Of a stretch of DNA of 64,000 nt, positions 54,685 through 64,000 are shown piece after piece. Under the pieces are notes generated by a model, which made no database searches, was not told the origin of the DNA, and saw only the letters and a program-made list of their open reading frames with translations. The position numbers and the translations under genes were made by a program. The stretch's first letter is position 1. Every line of letters starts with the position of its first letter. This DNA comes from Betaproteobacteria bacterium (GTDB lineage: Bacteria; Pseudomonadota; Gammaproteobacteria; Burkholderiales; Burkholderiaceae_C), in the NCBI GenBank assembly GCA_016868355.1, contig VGHB01000007.1, forward strand, positions 1-64,000, in the 5' to 3' direction.

Positions 54685-55570
54685 ACCCAAGGCGGGCTTG
54701 TCGCCCACGCAGGAGGCCTGGCGCCGCTTCAAGCGCCACCGCCTGGCCTATTGGAGCCTGTGGCTGCTGGGTCTATTGGTGGTGGCGGTGCTGATTGGAC
54801 CCTTGATGTGGAAGGTGGGTGTCAACGATGTGGACCTCTTGGCCAGCCTGTCCAGGCCCAGCGCCAAACATCCCTTGGGAACCGACGACCTGGGGCGCGA
54901 TTTGTTGGCGAGGCTGCTGTACGGTGGGCGCATCAGCCTGGCCGTGGGCCTGGCAGCCATGCTCACCGCGGTGCTGGTGGGGGTGTTGATTGGAGCCATC
55001 GCGGGCATGTCACGAGGCTGGGTGGATGCGGCCCTGATGTGGCTGACCGACCTGTTCTTGAGCCTGCCGCAGCTGCCCGTGCTGCTGCTCTTGATCTTTT
55101 TGTTCCGTGAACCCCTGAAGCAAACCTTTGGCTTAGAGGCGGGTATCTTCATCCTGATCGTGGCGGTGATCGGCGGCTTTCGATGGATGCCAGTGGCGCG
55201 CTTGGTGCGCGCGCAGTTCTTCAGCCTGCGCGAAAAAGAATTTGTGGAAGCCGCACGCGCCCTGGGGGCTGGCACCCCACGCCAGGTGGTGCGGCACATC
55301 CTGCCCAACAGCCTGGGGCCGGTGATTGTGGCGGCCACCATCGATGTGGCTGCGGCCATCATTGCCGAGAGCACCCTGTCGTTTCTGGGCTTGGGCTTCC
55401 CCCCGGATATTCCCACCTGGGGGCGCATCCTGTACGACGGACGAGACTATCTGGACATTGCGGTGCACTGGGCTCTGTTCCCGGGGATCGCCATTTTCCT
55501 GGCGGTGCTGACCATCAACTTTATTGGCGACGGCCTGCGAGACGCCTTGGACCCGCGGAGGGTGCTGTGA
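54650..55570 (+). CDS. ABC transporter permease, DppC/OppC type
   Basis: A 306-residue inner-membrane subunit. A soluble N-terminus (EAWRRFKRHRLAYWSLWLL) leads to six spans; HPLGTDDLGRDLLARLLYGG is the hallmark DppC periplasmic motif, and EFVEAARALGAGTPRQVVRH is the EAA loop. ATG 54650 lies inside the end of the DppB-like gene. It overlaps the next gene by 4 bases (GTGA). Confidence 0.93.
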   Translation: MAGLTPASATAEPKAGLSPTQEAWRRFKRHRLAYWSLWLLGLLVVAVLIGPLMWKVGVNDVDLLASLSRPSAKHPLGTDDLGRDLLARLLYGGRISLAVGLAAMLTAVLVGVLIGAIAGMSRGWVDAALMWLTDLFLSLPQLPVLLLLIFLFREPLKQTFGLEAGIFILIVAVIGGFRWMPVARLVRAQFFSLREKEFVEAARALGAGTPRQVVRHILPNSLGPVIVAATIDVAAAIIAESTLSFLGLGFPPDIPTWGRILYDGRDYLDIAVHWALFPGIAIFLAVLTINFIGDGLRDALDPRRVL

Positions 55571-56571
55571 TCATGGCTGCTGAGCACGCCCCGCTGCTGG
55601 ACATTCGGGGCTTGAAGGCGCACTTTCAAACCGACGATGGTTGGCTGCATGCGGTCGATGGTGTGGACCTGCGGGTCCACGCCGGTGAAACCGTGTGTGT
55701 GGTGGGCGAGTCGGGCTGCGGAAAAAGCGTGACAGCCAAGACGGTGATGAAGCTCATCGACATGCCCCCTGGGCGGATTGTGGCGGGGCAGATGCTGTGG
55801 AAGGGCCGCGACCTGGCTCCCCTGTCCCCGCAGGAGATGCAGGCCATACGCGCCAAAGAGATCGCGATGATCTTCCAGGAGCCCATGACCAGCCTGAACC
55901 CCGTGTTCACCGTGGGGGATCAGATTGCCGAAAGCCTACGGCTGCATGAAGGCCTGAACAAGCGCGACGCCCTGGACCGTGCGGTGGAGATGCTGCGCTT
56001 GGTGCGCATTCCTACGCCTGAAAAGCGGGGCAGCGACTACCCGCATCAGTTTTCGGGCGGCATGCGCCAGCGGGTGATGATTGCCATGGCCTTGGCCTGC
56101 AAGCCCCAGCTGCTGATTGCCGATGAGCCCACCACGGCGCTGGATGTGACGATCCAAGCGCAAATTCTGGACCTCTTGGCCGAGTTGAAGGCTGAGATGG
56201 GCATGGCCATCATGCTGATCACCCATGCGATGGGGGTGGTGGCCGAAGTGGCCCAGCGCGTGGTGGTGATGTATGCCGGACAAGTGGTGGAAGAGGCCCC
56301 GGTGCAGGCGCTGTTTGCGCAGCCCCGCCATCCCTACACCCGCGGCCTGATTCGATCGATTCCACGCATCGGCTCTTCAGCCCTGCCGCACAAGGTGCGA
56401 TTGGAGGCCATTGCCGGTACCGTGCCCAAGCTGATAGAGCCCGGGCCTGGCTGCCGCTTCGCTTCGCGCTGCAGCCATGCGCACGCCGAGTGTGTGGCGG
56501 CCACGCCCGTGCTGAGAGAAACCAGCCCAGGGCACCGGGTGGCCTGTGTGCTGGATGAGGTGGTGTCATGA
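55567..56571 (+). CDS. ABC transporter ATP-binding protein, DppD/OppD type
   Basis: A 334-residue ATPase subunit. Walker A is [20 protein letters not shown] loop [13 protein letters not shown], signature [16 protein letters not shown], Walker [19 protein letters not shown] and the switch [12 protein letters not shown], where methionine occupies the usual D-loop-adjacent position after H (often HDLG). The C-terminal oligopeptide domain has cysteines in [17 protein letters not shown]. The start may be GTG 55567, overlapping the previous stop with GGAGGG upstream, or ATG 55573. Confidence 0.93.
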   Translation: MIMAAEHAPLLDIRGLKAHFQTDDGWLHAVDGVDLRVHAGETVCVVGESGCGKSVTAKTVMKLIDMPPGRIVAGQMLWKGRDLAPLSPQEMQAIRAKEIAMIFQEPMTSLNPVFTVGDQIAESLRLHEGLNKRDALDRAVEMLRLVRIPTPEKRGSDYPHQFSGGMRQRVMIAMALACKPQLLIADEPTTALDVTIQAQILDLLAELKAEMGMAIMLITHAMGVVAEVAQRVVVMYAGQVVEEAPVQALFAQPRHPYTRGLIRSIPRIGSSALPHKVRLEAIAGTVPKLIEPGPGCRFASRCSHAHAECVAATPVLRETSPGHRVACVLDEVVS

Positions 56572-57545
56572 GTGCGGGTCCCTTGCTGCAGGTGCGCGAC
56601 CTGGTCAAACGCTTTCCGGTGCGCAGCTCTCTGCTGCGCCGCACGACCGCGCAGGTGCATGCGGTAGACGGCGTGTCTTTCGACCTGATCAAAGGTCAGA
56701 CCCTGGGCGTGGTGGGCGAATCGGGCTGCGGCAAGAGCACCATGGCCCGCTGCATCCTGCGGCTGATTGAGCCCACATCCGGTCAGGTAGTCTTTGATGG
56801 ACAGGACGTGACCACTGCCGACCGCAGCGAACTGAGGGCCCTGGCTCGGCAGATGCAAATTATTTTTCAGGATCCCTTTGCATCGCTGAACCCCCGCATG
56901 ACCGTAGGGGCCATCATCGGCGAAGGCCTGCTGATCCATGGCCTGGCGCACGGCCGATCAGAAGTGGCCGACCGGGTGACCGAGTTGTTGACCATGGTGG
57001 GCTTGTCCAAAGACCAGATGCGGCGCTATCCGCATGAGTTTTCCGGCGGTCAGCGCCAGCGCATCGGCATCGCGCGCGCCTTGGCGGTACAACCCCGGAT
57101 GATCGTGTGCGACGAGGCCGTGTCAGCCCTTGATGTATCCATCCAGGCCCAGGTCATCAACCTGCTGCAAGACCTGCAGGAACAACTGGGCTTGACCTAT
57201 GTGTTCATTGCCCACGACCTGTCGGTGGTGGAGCACACGAGCAACCGGGTCGCGGTTATGTACCTGGGGCGCATCGTGGAAATGGCTGATGCGCGCGATC
57301 TGTACGCACAACCCAAGCATCCGTACACCGAATCGCTGCTGTCGGCCGTTCCGGTGCCCGACCCAAGGGTCAAGCGCCGCCGCACCGTGCTGCAGGGCGA
57401 TGTACCCAGCCCGATACACCCGCCAAGCGGCTGCCACTTTCACACCCGCTGCCCCATTGCGCAAGAGGGGCTGTGCGACCGCGAACGGCCGCAGCTTAAA
57501 TCAGCGGGTGAGGGACACACCGTGGCGTGCCACTTGCGCAGCTGA
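56568..57545 (+). CDS. ABC transporter ATP-binding protein, DppF/OppF type
   Basis: A 325-residue ATPase subunit that pairs with the DppD-like protein. Walker [21 protein letters not shown] loop [13 protein letters not shown], signature [16 protein letters not shown], Walker [19 protein letters not shown] and switch [11 protein letters not shown]. The C-terminal cysteine motif [15 protein letters not shown] matches the OppF end. It overlaps the DppD-like gene by 4 bases (ATGA) and is last in the operon; tRNA-Gly on the other strand begins 31 bases later. Confidence 0.94.
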   Translation: MSAGPLLQVRDLVKRFPVRSSLLRRTTAQVHAVDGVSFDLIKGQTLGVVGESGCGKSTMARCILRLIEPTSGQVVFDGQDVTTADRSELRALARQMQIIFQDPFASLNPRMTVGAIIGEGLLIHGLAHGRSEVADRVTELLTMVGLSKDQMRRYPHEFSGGQRQRIGIARALAVQPRMIVCDEAVSALDVSIQAQVINLLQDLQEQLGLTYVFIAHDLSVVEHTSNRVAVMYLGRIVEMADARDLYAQPKHPYTESLLSAVPVPDPRVKRRRTVLQGDVPSPIHPPSGCHFHTRCPIAQEGLCDRERPQLKSAGEGHTVACHLRS

Positions 57546-57576
57546 GGCACGCACAAAAGCCAGGCCCAGCAGCGGC

Positions 57577-57650
57577 TGGAGCGGGCGATGGGAATCGAAC
57601 CCACGTCTTGAGCTTGGGAAGCTCAGGTCCTGCCATTGAACGACGCCCGC
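57577..57650 (-). tRNA. tRNA-Gly(CCC)
   Basis: Read on the minus strand, acceptor GCGGGCG (57650-57644) pairs with CGCCCGC (57587-57581) and is followed by an encoded TCCA (57580-57577). The anticodon arm TGAGC-TTCCCAA-GCTCA gives anticodon CCC; D and T arms (GGGTTCGATTCCC) are normal. Its 3' end faces the ABC importer operon. Confidence 0.97.
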
Positions 57651-57696
57651 GTCTAAGTGCGTCGCAAAGCATACCGCAGCGCGCGACAATTGGGGT

Positions 57697-58440
57697 ATGA
57701 GCGAACCCGCCACCCCGCCCGTTCTGACACCCAAGCACCCCCAAGGCTCCGAGGCCGCAGCGCACCCGCGCCGTGTTCGCAGCTTTGTGGTGCGGGCCGG
57801 CCGCATGGGCACGGGGCAGGTGCGGGCCTTGCAGGACCTGGGCCCGCGCTTTGTGTTGCCATACTGCAGCGAGCCCGCGGACTGGGACGCCATCTTCGGC
57901 CGACAGGCCCCGCGCATCTTGGAAATCGGCTTTGGCATGGGCCAGGCTACGGCCGCCATCGCCCGCGCACGGCCCGACGTGGACTTCGTCGGGGTAGAGG
58001 TGCATGAGCCCGGCGTAGGAGCCCTGCTCAAGCTGATAGGCGAAGGAGCGCTAGGCAATGTTCGCATCCTTCAGCATGACGCAGTAGAGGTGTTGGAACA
58101 AATGGTAGCGCCGGCTACGCTGGCGGGCGTCCATATTTTCTTTCCTGACCCTTGGCACAAGAAGCGCCACCACAAGCGGCGTCTGATTCAGCCCACCTTG
58201 GTACAACTCTTGGCCTCACGCCTGGTACCCGGCGGTGTGCTGCACTGTGCGACGGATTGGCAGCCCTATGCGCACCAGATGCGCGAGGTACTGAGCGCAC
58301 AAGCCCTGTTACGCAACACGGTAGGCCAGCAGTATGGCGGCTTTGCACCGCGGCCTGACTATCGGCCCCTGACCAAATTCGAGCAGCGCGGCCTGCGCCT
58401 GGGCCACGGGGTGTGGGACTTGATATTTCAGAAGATCTGA
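57697..58440 (+). CDS. trmB: tRNA (guanine(46)-N7)-methyltransferase TrmB
   Basis: A 247-residue SAM-dependent enzyme making m7G46 in tRNA variable loops. Motif I is [16 protein letters not shown], followed by [18 protein letters not shown], and the substrate-binding [19 protein letters not shown] with [13 protein letters not shown] is diagnostic; [15 protein letters not shown] ends the core. It lies 46 bases from tRNA-Gly on the opposite strand and converges on uppP. Confidence 0.96.
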   Translation: MSEPATPPVLTPKHPQGSEAAAHPRRVRSFVVRAGRMGTGQVRALQDLGPRFVLPYCSEPADWDAIFGRQAPRILEIGFGMGQATAAIARARPDVDFVGVEVHEPGVGALLKLIGEGALGNVRILQHDAVEVLEQMVAPATLAGVHIFFPDPWHKKRHHKRRLIQPTLVQLLASRLVPGGVLHCATDWQPYAHQMREVLSAQALLRNTVGQQYGGFAPRPDYRPLTKFEQRGLRLGHGVWDLIFQKI

Positions 58441-58485
58441 TGCCCCTGCGCGGCCTCACACCTGAGCAGGTACACCTTCGTGGGC

Positions 58486-59343
58486 TTAGGCACGCCAGTC
58501 CACCCAGCCGCCCCAGGCGGTGATGAGTACCACGGCCCCAAAGCCGATGCGGTACCAGGCAAAGGGCACGAAGTTGTGGGTGCTGACATAGCGTATGAGC
58601 CAGCGGATGCACAGCCACGCACTGAAAAAGGCCACCACCGTGCCCACAGCAAAGACCGGCGCGTCGCCCCAACTCAGCGCCTCGTGTTGCTTGAGCACCG
58701 AGTAGGCCCCGGCGCCCATCAAGGTGGGGATACCCAAGTAGAAGCTGAATTCGGTGGCGCAGCGGCGCGAAAAACCCAGCACCATGCCCCCGATGATCGT
58801 GGCCCCAGATCGGCTGGTGCCAGGCACCAGAGCCAGGCACTGCAGCAGGCCCACCTTCAAGGCGTCGATCGGACGCATATCGTCCACAGTCTCCACGCGG
58901 GCGCGGCGCGTGCCCATCAGGTCCGTCGCCCCATAGCGGCGGTGGTGCCAGCGTTCGACCCACAGAATGATGACGCCGCCCACGATGAAGGCCACCGCCA
59001 CCGGCACCGGGTGAAACAAGGCCGCCTTGATAGCCTTGCCCAGGGCCAGGCCCGCCACTGCGGCCGGCACAAAGGCCACCGCCACGTTGATCGCAAAACG
59101 CCGGGCAACTCCGTCGCTGCCCAGCCCACTCATGGTGCTGATCAGGCGCCGACGGTACTCCCAAATCACCGCCAGCATCGCACCCGACTGGATGGCAATC
59201 TCAAAGACCTTAGCGGTTTCGCCAGTGAACTCCAGCAGCGAAGCGGCCAGGATCAGGTGGCCGGTGGAAGAAATCGGTAGGAACTCGGTCAGACCCTCGA
59301 CCAGGCCCAAGATGGCTGCCTTGACCAAGAGCGTCACATCCAC
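58486..59343 (-). CDS. uppP: Undecaprenyl-diphosphatase UppP (BacA)
   Basis: A 285-residue membrane phosphatase that recycles undecaprenyl diphosphate to the monophosphate carrier for peptidoglycan and LPS. The glutamate/serine motif is [19 protein letters not shown] (~11-29) and the second active-site motif is [16 protein letters not shown]. Both are intact. The GTG at 59343 has GAAGG 8 bases upstream and is preferred to a GTG three codons earlier. It diverges from the isoaspartate-methyltransferase-like gene. Confidence 0.95.
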   Translation of the reverse strand: MDVTLLVKAAILGLVEGLTEFLPISSTGHLILAASLLEFTGETAKVFEIAIQSGAMLAVIWEYRRRLISTMSGLGSDGVARRFAINVAVAFVPAAVAGLALGKAIKAALFHPVPVAVAFIVGGVIILWVERWHHRRYGATDLMGTRRARVETVDDMRPIDALKVGLLQCLALVPGTSRSGATIIGGMVLGFSRRCATEFSFYLGIPTLMGAGAYSVLKQHEALSWGDAPVFAVGTVVAFFSAWLCIRWLIRYVSTHNFVPFAWYRIGFGAVVLITAWGGWVDWRA

Positions 59344-59456
59344 TGCCGGCACCTTCTGCGTATTGAGAGCACATACACATGATAGCCAGGGCAGTCAGGC
59401 TGGCGTGGGCTGAGCACCCTAGAATCAATTGCCTGTCCCCGAACTCACCCGGTCTC

Positions 59457-60110
59457 ATGAATTTCGAACAAGCCCGCTTCAACATGATCGAGCAGCAAAT
59501 CCGCCCCTGGGATGTGCTGGACGGTGGCGTATTGGGGCTGCTGTCGCAGGTGCGGCGTGAAGACTTCGTGTCGAGCGAGCACCGCGCGCTGGCCTTCACC
59601 GACACCGAGATTCCCCTGCCTGATGGCCAGCGCATGCTGGCCCCGCGCGTCGAAGCCCGCCTGTTGCAGGAGTTGCGCCTGACAGGCGCGGAGCGCACCC
59701 TGGAAATTGGCACGGGCTCGGGCTTCATGGCTTGCTTGCTGGGACACCAATCTCGCAGCGTCACCACCCTTGAGATTCGACCCCAGCTGGCCGAAATGGC
59801 GCGCCAAAACCTGGCACGTGCCCGCATCGGCCAGGTGCAGGTGGTGCAAGCCGACGGCAGCCAAGAGGATTCGTTCGAAGGCGACTTCGATGCCATCATC
59901 CTGTCGGGCTCGATCGCCTTGGACCCCGCCGCCCTGAAGGCGCGGCTCACCCTAGGCGGCCGCCTGGTCGTTGTGATTGGGGACGAACCGGTCATGCGCG
60001 CGGTTCGCATCACCCGCGTAGCGGCCAACGCCTGGGAAACCGCGATTCTGTTTGACACTGTCGCTCCGCGCCTGCAAGGCTTTGCACAACCCTCCCGCTT
60101 CAAGTTCTGA
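59457..60110 (+). CDS. Protein-L-isoaspartate O-methyltransferase-like protein
   Basis: A 217-residue SAM-dependent methyltransferase of the PIMT family. It starts MNFEQARFNMIEQQIRPWDV, has the SAM motif LEIGTGSGFMACLLG (~83-97) and later FDAIILSGSIALDPAALKA. Classical Pcm has VGxGSGY and a TAA substrate motif at the last position; here the latter reads ILSGS, so repair of isoaspartate is not assured. TAGAAT at 59420-59425 is a -10-like box. The TolC-family gene follows after 3 bases, a pairing common in Burkholderiales. Confidence 0.88.
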   Translation: MNFEQARFNMIEQQIRPWDVLDGGVLGLLSQVRREDFVSSEHRALAFTDTEIPLPDGQRMLAPRVEARLLQELRLTGAERTLEIGTGSGFMACLLGHQSRSVTTLEIRPQLAEMARQNLARARIGQVQVVQADGSQEDSFEGDFDAIILSGSIALDPAALKARLTLGGRLVVVIGDEPVMRAVRITRVAANAWETAILFDTVAPRLQGFAQPSRFKF

Positions 60111-60113
60111 GCC

Positions 60114-61484
60114 ATGAACCAATTCTCTGTGTTGAGACATCTGCTGACCCTGTGCCTGCTGTGCCTGGCGGTGGCTTCACCACTGAGTTGGGCGCAGGGC
60201 CTGCCGGTCTTGCTGGAATCAGCCCGCGGCCATGACGCGGCTTTTATGGCTGCGCGGGCGCAGTTCGAATCGGCGCGCTTTCGCATGGAGCAGGCCAAGG
60301 CGCTACGCCGCCCGGGCCTGACCGCCGATACCACCGTAGGCCACAGCGAAAACCGCACGCCTTTCAGCCCATCGGTCACCGGTTCGCAATCAGACACCAC
60401 CACCACCAACCTCAATGCCACCCAGCCCCTGTTCAACCGCGCCAACGACATGGCGATAGCACAGGCAGAAAAGGCATTGGAAGTGGCCCGCACCGACCTA
60501 GAAGTCGCTGAACAAGATCTCATCATCCGCGTGTCACAGGCCTATTTCGACGTGCTCGCCTCGCGCGATGCTTTGGCCACGGTTCAAGCCAGCAAGGCGG
60601 CGATCACGGAACAACTGGCTTCAGCGCGGCGCAACTTTGAAGTGGGTACCGCCACCATCACTGACGCCCGAGAAGCGCAGGCACGCTCTGACCTGGTGAT
60701 CGCGCAAGAGCTGGCCGCCAGCAACGAGGTACGCAACCGCCAATCGGTGCTGGAACAGGTGGTGGGCCGCTTGCAGGTGCAGCCGGTACCGCTGCGCTTG
60801 CCCTTGGTGCTGCCACCCGTGGTACCCCAGAACGCAGATACCTGGGTTGAACAAGCATTGGCCCGCCACCCGGTGGCCCGCAAGGCTCGCCTGGGGCTGG
60901 AGATTGCGCAGCTGGAAGTCAGCCGCGCGCGCGCGGGTCACCTGCCCACAGTAGCCCTGACCGGGCGCTACACGCAGCAACGCGTGGACGGATCAGCCAC
61001 GGTGCGCAACGCAGCCACGGGCAGCAGCGTTCAGTTGGGACAACTGGGCACCTCTACCAATTCGGCGATCGGCATCACATTGACCGTACCGCTGTACGCA
61101 GGCAATGCCACCGACAACCGGGTATCTGAAACCCTAAAGTTGGAAGAAAAAGCGCGCCACGATCTAGATAACGCGCGGCGAGGTGTGGAACTGGCCACGC
61201 GGCAAAGCTTCATGGGTCTGCAGTCGCTGGCCGCGCAGGTCAAGGCCTTGGAAGCGGCTGAAGCCTCCAGCCAATTGGCCTTGGAGTCCACACAGCTGGG
61301 CTACCGGGTGGGCGTACGGGTGAACCTGGATGTCCTCAACGCACAGAGCCTGCTGTTTCAAACCCGTCGAGACCTGGCCAAGGCCCGCTACGACTCGATC
61401 CTTGGGACTCTGCGCCTGCGCCAGGCCGCGGGCGCGCTGGGTGCAGCGGACGTTCAGGCGCTGGCGCCCCTGTTGGGCTCTTAA
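60114..61484 (+). CDS. TolC-family outer-membrane efflux/secretion protein
   Basis: A 456-residue outer-membrane channel. The signal peptide (LLTLCLLCLAVASPLSWAQG) is followed by two OEP repeats: LPVLLESARGHDAAFMAARA in the first, and ARHPVARKARLGLEIAQLEV with SRARAGHLPTVALTGRYTQQ in the second. VPLYAGNATDNRVSETL and GYRVGVRVNLDVLNAQSLLF are highly typical of TolC. It serves as exit duct for type I secretion or RND/MFS pumps encoded elsewhere. It lies 3 bases after the PIMT-like gene and converges on waaA. Confidence 0.94.
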   Translation: MNQFSVLRHLLTLCLLCLAVASPLSWAQGLPVLLESARGHDAAFMAARAQFESARFRMEQAKALRRPGLTADTTVGHSENRTPFSPSVTGSQSDTTTTNLNATQPLFNRANDMAIAQAEKALEVARTDLEVAEQDLIIRVSQAYFDVLASRDALATVQASKAAITEQLASARRNFEVGTATITDAREAQARSDLVIAQELAASNEVRNRQSVLEQVVGRLQVQPVPLRLPLVLPPVVPQNADTWVEQALARHPVARKARLGLEIAQLEVSRARAGHLPTVALTGRYTQQRVDGSATVRNAATGSSVQLGQLGTSTNSAIGITLTVPLYAGNATDNRVSETLKLEEKARHDLDNARRGVELATRQSFMGLQSLAAQVKALEAAEASSQLALESTQLGYRVGVRVNLDVLNAQSLLFQTRRDLAKARYDSILGTLRLRQAAGALGAADVQALAPLLGS

Positions 61485-61515
61485 GGGTTCCGACGCCCAC
61501 GCGAGTGATCAAGCC

Positions 61516-62907
61516 TCATTCGCCGGCGCCCGCGTGGTCGCCCTTGAGGGCCGAAAGTACCACCTGTGCCTGACGCTGAGCCGCACCCGCATGCGAGGAA
61601 ACCCAGGTCAGACCTGCCAAACGGTGGTCTTTCCAGCGTTGCGCGCTGGTCCCCAGGGCCAGTTCCACCGCGTGGTCCAAGTCGTTCGCCCTGATCGCCG
61701 CTCCCTGTGCCTGCGCCAACTGGGCTGCCTCTTCAAAGTTGAAAGTGTGCGGGCCCATCACCACGGGGCAGCCACAGGCCGCAGCCTCGATCAGGTTTTG
61801 ACCGCCCAGGGGCGCAAAGCTGCCACCCAAAAGCGCCACATCGGCAGCCGCGTAGTAGGCCGGCATCTCGCCCAAGCTGTCACCGAGCCAGACATCACAG
61901 TGCCAGTCCGCTTCGTTGGGCCCAGTCTCGGGCCAGTTGCTGCGGCAGCTCACCGTCAAGCCAGCCGCCTTTAACAATGCATGCACCGCTTCAAAGCGCT
62001 GGGGGTGGCGTGGCACCACCAGCAGCAGCGGGCGCGCGCCGTTGGACGGGTCGGGCCCGCACTGGGCTTGAGGCCTGTTGACCGCCCGAAGCCAGGCCTG
62101 CAGCAAGGGCTCGTCTTCCCCCTCGCGCCAACTCGCGGCCATCACCATTCGCCGCTCAGGTCCGATGCCGTTACCCGTGCGAGGCAGCGGGCGCTTGCTG
62201 GCCCAGTGCAGCCCCAGGGCCTGTAGCTCGTTTGAGGGGTGAAGCTCGTACTTCAGGTTGCCCAACACCTGAATGCACGCCGCGGGAACACCGGCTTGCT
62301 TAAGATGATGGGCATCCTGGTCGGTCTGCGCACACGCGGCTGACAAGCGTTGCATCATCGGCCTGCTCAGGAGCGCCCACTTCAGGCCTTTGCGCAGGCT
62401 GCGATCAGACAAGCGTGCATTGGCCAGCACCATAGGTACACCGGCGCGTTGGGCCTGCAGCAAGAGGTTGGGCCAGGTTTCGGTTTCCATCAGCACGCCC
62501 ACCTGGGGCTGCAGTGTCCGCAGAAAGCGCCTCGTCGCCCCTGGGGTATCCAGCGGCAGCCAGCCGTGCAAATCGCCGACCTGCAAGATCGCCTGCCCCG
62601 CCTCAAGCCCTGTGGCGGTGCCAGTGGTCAACAGCAACTGCATCCCGGGCAGTTCGTGCCGCAGGGCCTGCACCAGCGGTTGCACCGCACGGGTTTCGCC
62701 CAGGGACACCGCATGCACCCACACGCGCGGCGCCTGCGGTCCGGCTGCGGGGGGCTTGGGCCAATAGCCCAAGCGCTGTGCCCAGGCCTTTCGGTAAGCA
62801 GGCTCAGCGCGTCCACGCCACCAAAAACGCGCCAGCACCGCTGGCACTGCGGCCACCCAGGCGGCCGAATAGGCCGCTTGGGCGATGGAAGCGCCCAGGC
62901 TCAGCAA
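61516..62907 (-). CDS. waaA: 3-deoxy-D-manno-octulosonic acid (Kdo) transferase WaaA
   Basis: A 463-residue GT30 glycosyltransferase that adds Kdo to the lipid A precursor on the inner membrane. An N-terminal membrane anchor is followed by the N-domain VWVHAVSLGETRAVQPLVQA with the catalytic glutamate, then METETWPNLLLQAQRAGVP. The C-domain donor site is LLGGSFAPLGGQNLIEAAAC and VMGPHTFNFEEAA. No ATG fits; TTG 62907 is taken as start because ACGGAG precedes it by 7 bases. Confidence 0.94.
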   Translation of the reverse strand: MLSLGASIAQAAYSAAWVAAVPAVLARFWWRGRAEPAYRKAWAQRLGYWPKPPAAGPQAPRVWVHAVSLGETRAVQPLVQALRHELPGMQLLLTTGTATGLEAGQAILQVGDLHGWLPLDTPGATRRFLRTLQPQVGVLMETETWPNLLLQAQRAGVPMVLANARLSDRSLRKGLKWALLSRPMMQRLSAACAQTDQDAHHLKQAGVPAACIQVLGNLKYELHPSNELQALGLHWASKRPLPRTGNGIGPERRMVMAASWREGEDEPLLQAWLRAVNRPQAQCGPDPSNGARPLLLVVPRHPQRFEAVHALLKAAGLTVSCRSNWPETGPNEADWHCDVWLGDSLGEMPAYYAAADVALLGGSFAPLGGQNLIEAAACGCPVVMGPHTFNFEEAAQLAQAQGAAIRANDLDHAVELALGTSAQRWKDHRLAGLTWVSSHAGAAQRQAQVVLSALKGDHAGAGE

Positions 62908-62963
62908 GCCCAGGCTCCGTGTTGAGAACCGTGATCCCTCAAGCTCCAGGCACCTTCAAACAC

Positions 62964-64000
62964 TCAGTGGGCCGAGGTCTGCACCATCGCATCGCTCTTG
63001 ACCGAGCGCAGCGCGCCGATGAATTCGCGCTCGATGCGGCCCAGGGCCGCCTCGGTGTGGCCTTCAAAGCGCAAGACCAGCACCGGTGTGGTGTTGGACG
63101 CGCGAATCAGACCAAAGCCATCGGCGAAGTCCACGCGCAGGCCATCAATGTCGCAGATGGTCCCGCCGGCAAAGCGCAAATCGCCCGACCGCGTGCGCGC
63201 CAGCAAGCGCTCCACCACGCGGTGGTGCTCACCTTCGGCACAGGGCACGTTCAACTCCGGGGTGCTATGGCTGGCCGGCAGATCTTCTAGCACCGCACTG
63301 GGGTCGATGTAGCGGCTCACAATCTCCAACAGGCGCGCAGCGGTGTACATCGCATCGTCAAAGCCGTACCAACGCTCACCGAAGAAGATGTGGCCGCTCA
63401 TCTCGCCGGCAAAGGGCGAATTCATTTCCTTGAGCTTGGCCTTGATCAGCGAATGCCCGGTCTTCCACATGACGGGCTTACCGCCGGCCTCACGGATGAC
63501 CACGGGTAGACGCTGCGAGCACTTCACATCGAAGATGATGGGCGCGCCCGGATGGCGCTTGAGCACATCCCGCGCGAACAACATGATTTGGCGGTCGGGG
63601 TAAATGATCTGGCCGTGGCGGGTGACGATGCCCAAGCGGTCGCCATCACCGTCAAAGGCCAGGCCGAGGTCGGCTTGCGTGGCCCGCACCACCAAGCGCA
63701 GGTCCTCCAGGTTTTCCGGCTTGCTGGGGTCGGGGTGGTGGTTGGGGAAGTCGCCATCCACGCGGCTGTAGAGGTCCACCACGTTGCAGCCCAGGGCCCG
63801 CAAGATGCCCGGTGCTGTGGCCCCCGGAATGCCGTTACCCGAATCCACCACGATCTTCAAGGGCCGTGCGATGCGACAGTCGCCCACGATGCGGGCGGTG
63901 TACTCAGCTGTGATGTCCATCGCAGCGGTTCGGCCATGGCCACGTCGGTACTCCTCGCTTTCCATGCGCTCGCGAAGGCGTTGGATGTCCTCACCAAAGA
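62964..64000 (-). CDS. Phosphomannomutase/phosphoglucomutase, C-terminal part (5' end outside window)
   Basis: The frame is open to the window edge; about 345 residues are visible. The metal-binding loop FDGDGDRLGIVTRHGQII, the sugar-binding loop GEMSGHIFFGERWYGFDDAM and the C-terminal phosphate loop RASNTTPVLVLRFEGHTEA are present; the phosphoserine loop lies beyond the edge. It converts mannose-6-P/glucose-6-P to the 1-phosphates for LPS and exopolysaccharide synthesis (AlgC-type). A downstream role for GalU at 23.2 kb fits, as does the neighbouring waaA. Confidence 0.94.
   Translation of the reverse strand, partial: FGEDIQRLRERMESEEYRRGHGRTAAMDITAEYTARIVGDCRIARPLKIVVDSGNGIPGATAPGILRALGCNVVDLYSRVDGDFPNHHPDPSKPENLEDLRLVVRATQADLGLAFDGDGDRLGIVTRHGQIIYPDRQIMLFARDVLKRHPGAPIIFDVKCSQRLPVVIREAGGKPVMWKTGHSLIKAKLKEMNSPFAGEMSGHIFFGERWYGFDDAMYTAARLLEIVSRYIDPSAVLEDLPASHSTPELNVPCAEGEHHRVVERLLARTRSGDLRFAGGTICDIDGLRVDFADGFGLIRASNTTPVLVLRFEGHTEAALGRIEREFIGALRSVKSDAMVQTSAH

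Noticed and set aside
52420-54732. 770-codon minus-strand open frame opposite the binding protein and first permease
   Set aside because: Its translation is rich in His, Arg, Gly and Gln with no domain or motif, as expected for the shadow of high-G+C coding DNA; the plus-strand genes have clear family motifs and tight operon spacing.

Overview
The window looks like chromosomal core sequence from a betaproteobacterium of the order Burkholderiales, most likely Comamonadaceae or a close relative. The reasons are the high G+C, an expanded stock of Bug/TctC-type solute-binding proteins, a DUF3717-DUF1289 fusion protein, a BPSS1780-type membrane protein beside an APH-fold homoserine kinase, FolE2 for GTP cyclohydrolase, and the local order crp-ftsK-lolA-rarA with divergent trxB. 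No genus is claimed. Nothing here was searched against a database; family names rest on motifs read from the translations.

Layout. 1-7.4 kb: the tail of a TrhO-like rhodanese, rlmB, a DUF1624 membrane protein, a hotdog thioesterase, murB, yajQ, a ZIP metal transporter, a universal stress protein, a tandem-rhodanese sulfurtransferase and a Rieske oxygenase. 7.5-11.5 kb: isoprenoid operon xseB-ispA-dxs, then folE2. 11.5-20.1 kb: polA, thrB, a BPSS1780-like membrane protein, uvrD and an S41 lipoprotein protease. 20.2-25.2 kb: valS, galU, a TusA-like sulfur carrier and cysM. 25.3-27.5 kb: tRNA-Leu(CAA) followed by an A+T-richer stretch with a single gene, a membrane c-type-heme/HAMP protein that has no output domain; this is the most unusual part of the window. 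27.5-36.9 kb: rhomboid protease, NAD(P)-binding epimerase, a ferredoxin-type reductase, rarA, lolA, ftsK, a CRP-like regulator, trxB and rpmB-rpmG. 37-46.2 kb: fatty acid desaturase, rsmB-like methyltransferase, purN, trpS, DUF3717-DUF1289 protein, MATE exporter, and a Spy-like protein with its two-component system.

46.4-57.5 kb is an uptake cluster: a tripartite tricarboxylate transporter (tctC-tctB-tctA), an outer-membrane porin, a lone Bug-type binding protein and a complete peptide/nickel-type ABC importer, all on the plus strand and ending at tRNA-Gly(CCC). 57.7-64 kb returns to housekeeping: trmB, uppP, an isoaspartate-methyltransferase-like gene, a TolC-family protein, waaA and the C-terminal part of a phosphomannomutase/phosphoglucomutase.

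How the genes connect. DXS and IspA make isoprenoid precursors and UppP recycles the C55 lipid carrier that MurB's peptidoglycan pathway needs. WaaA and LolA serve the outer membrane. PolA, UvrD, RarA and FtsK handle replication and chromosome segregation. The CRP-like gene and trxB are divergent around a perfect 18-bp palindrome that matches the classical CRP consensus. No CRISPR array, prophage, insertion sequence or recognisable defence system was found.
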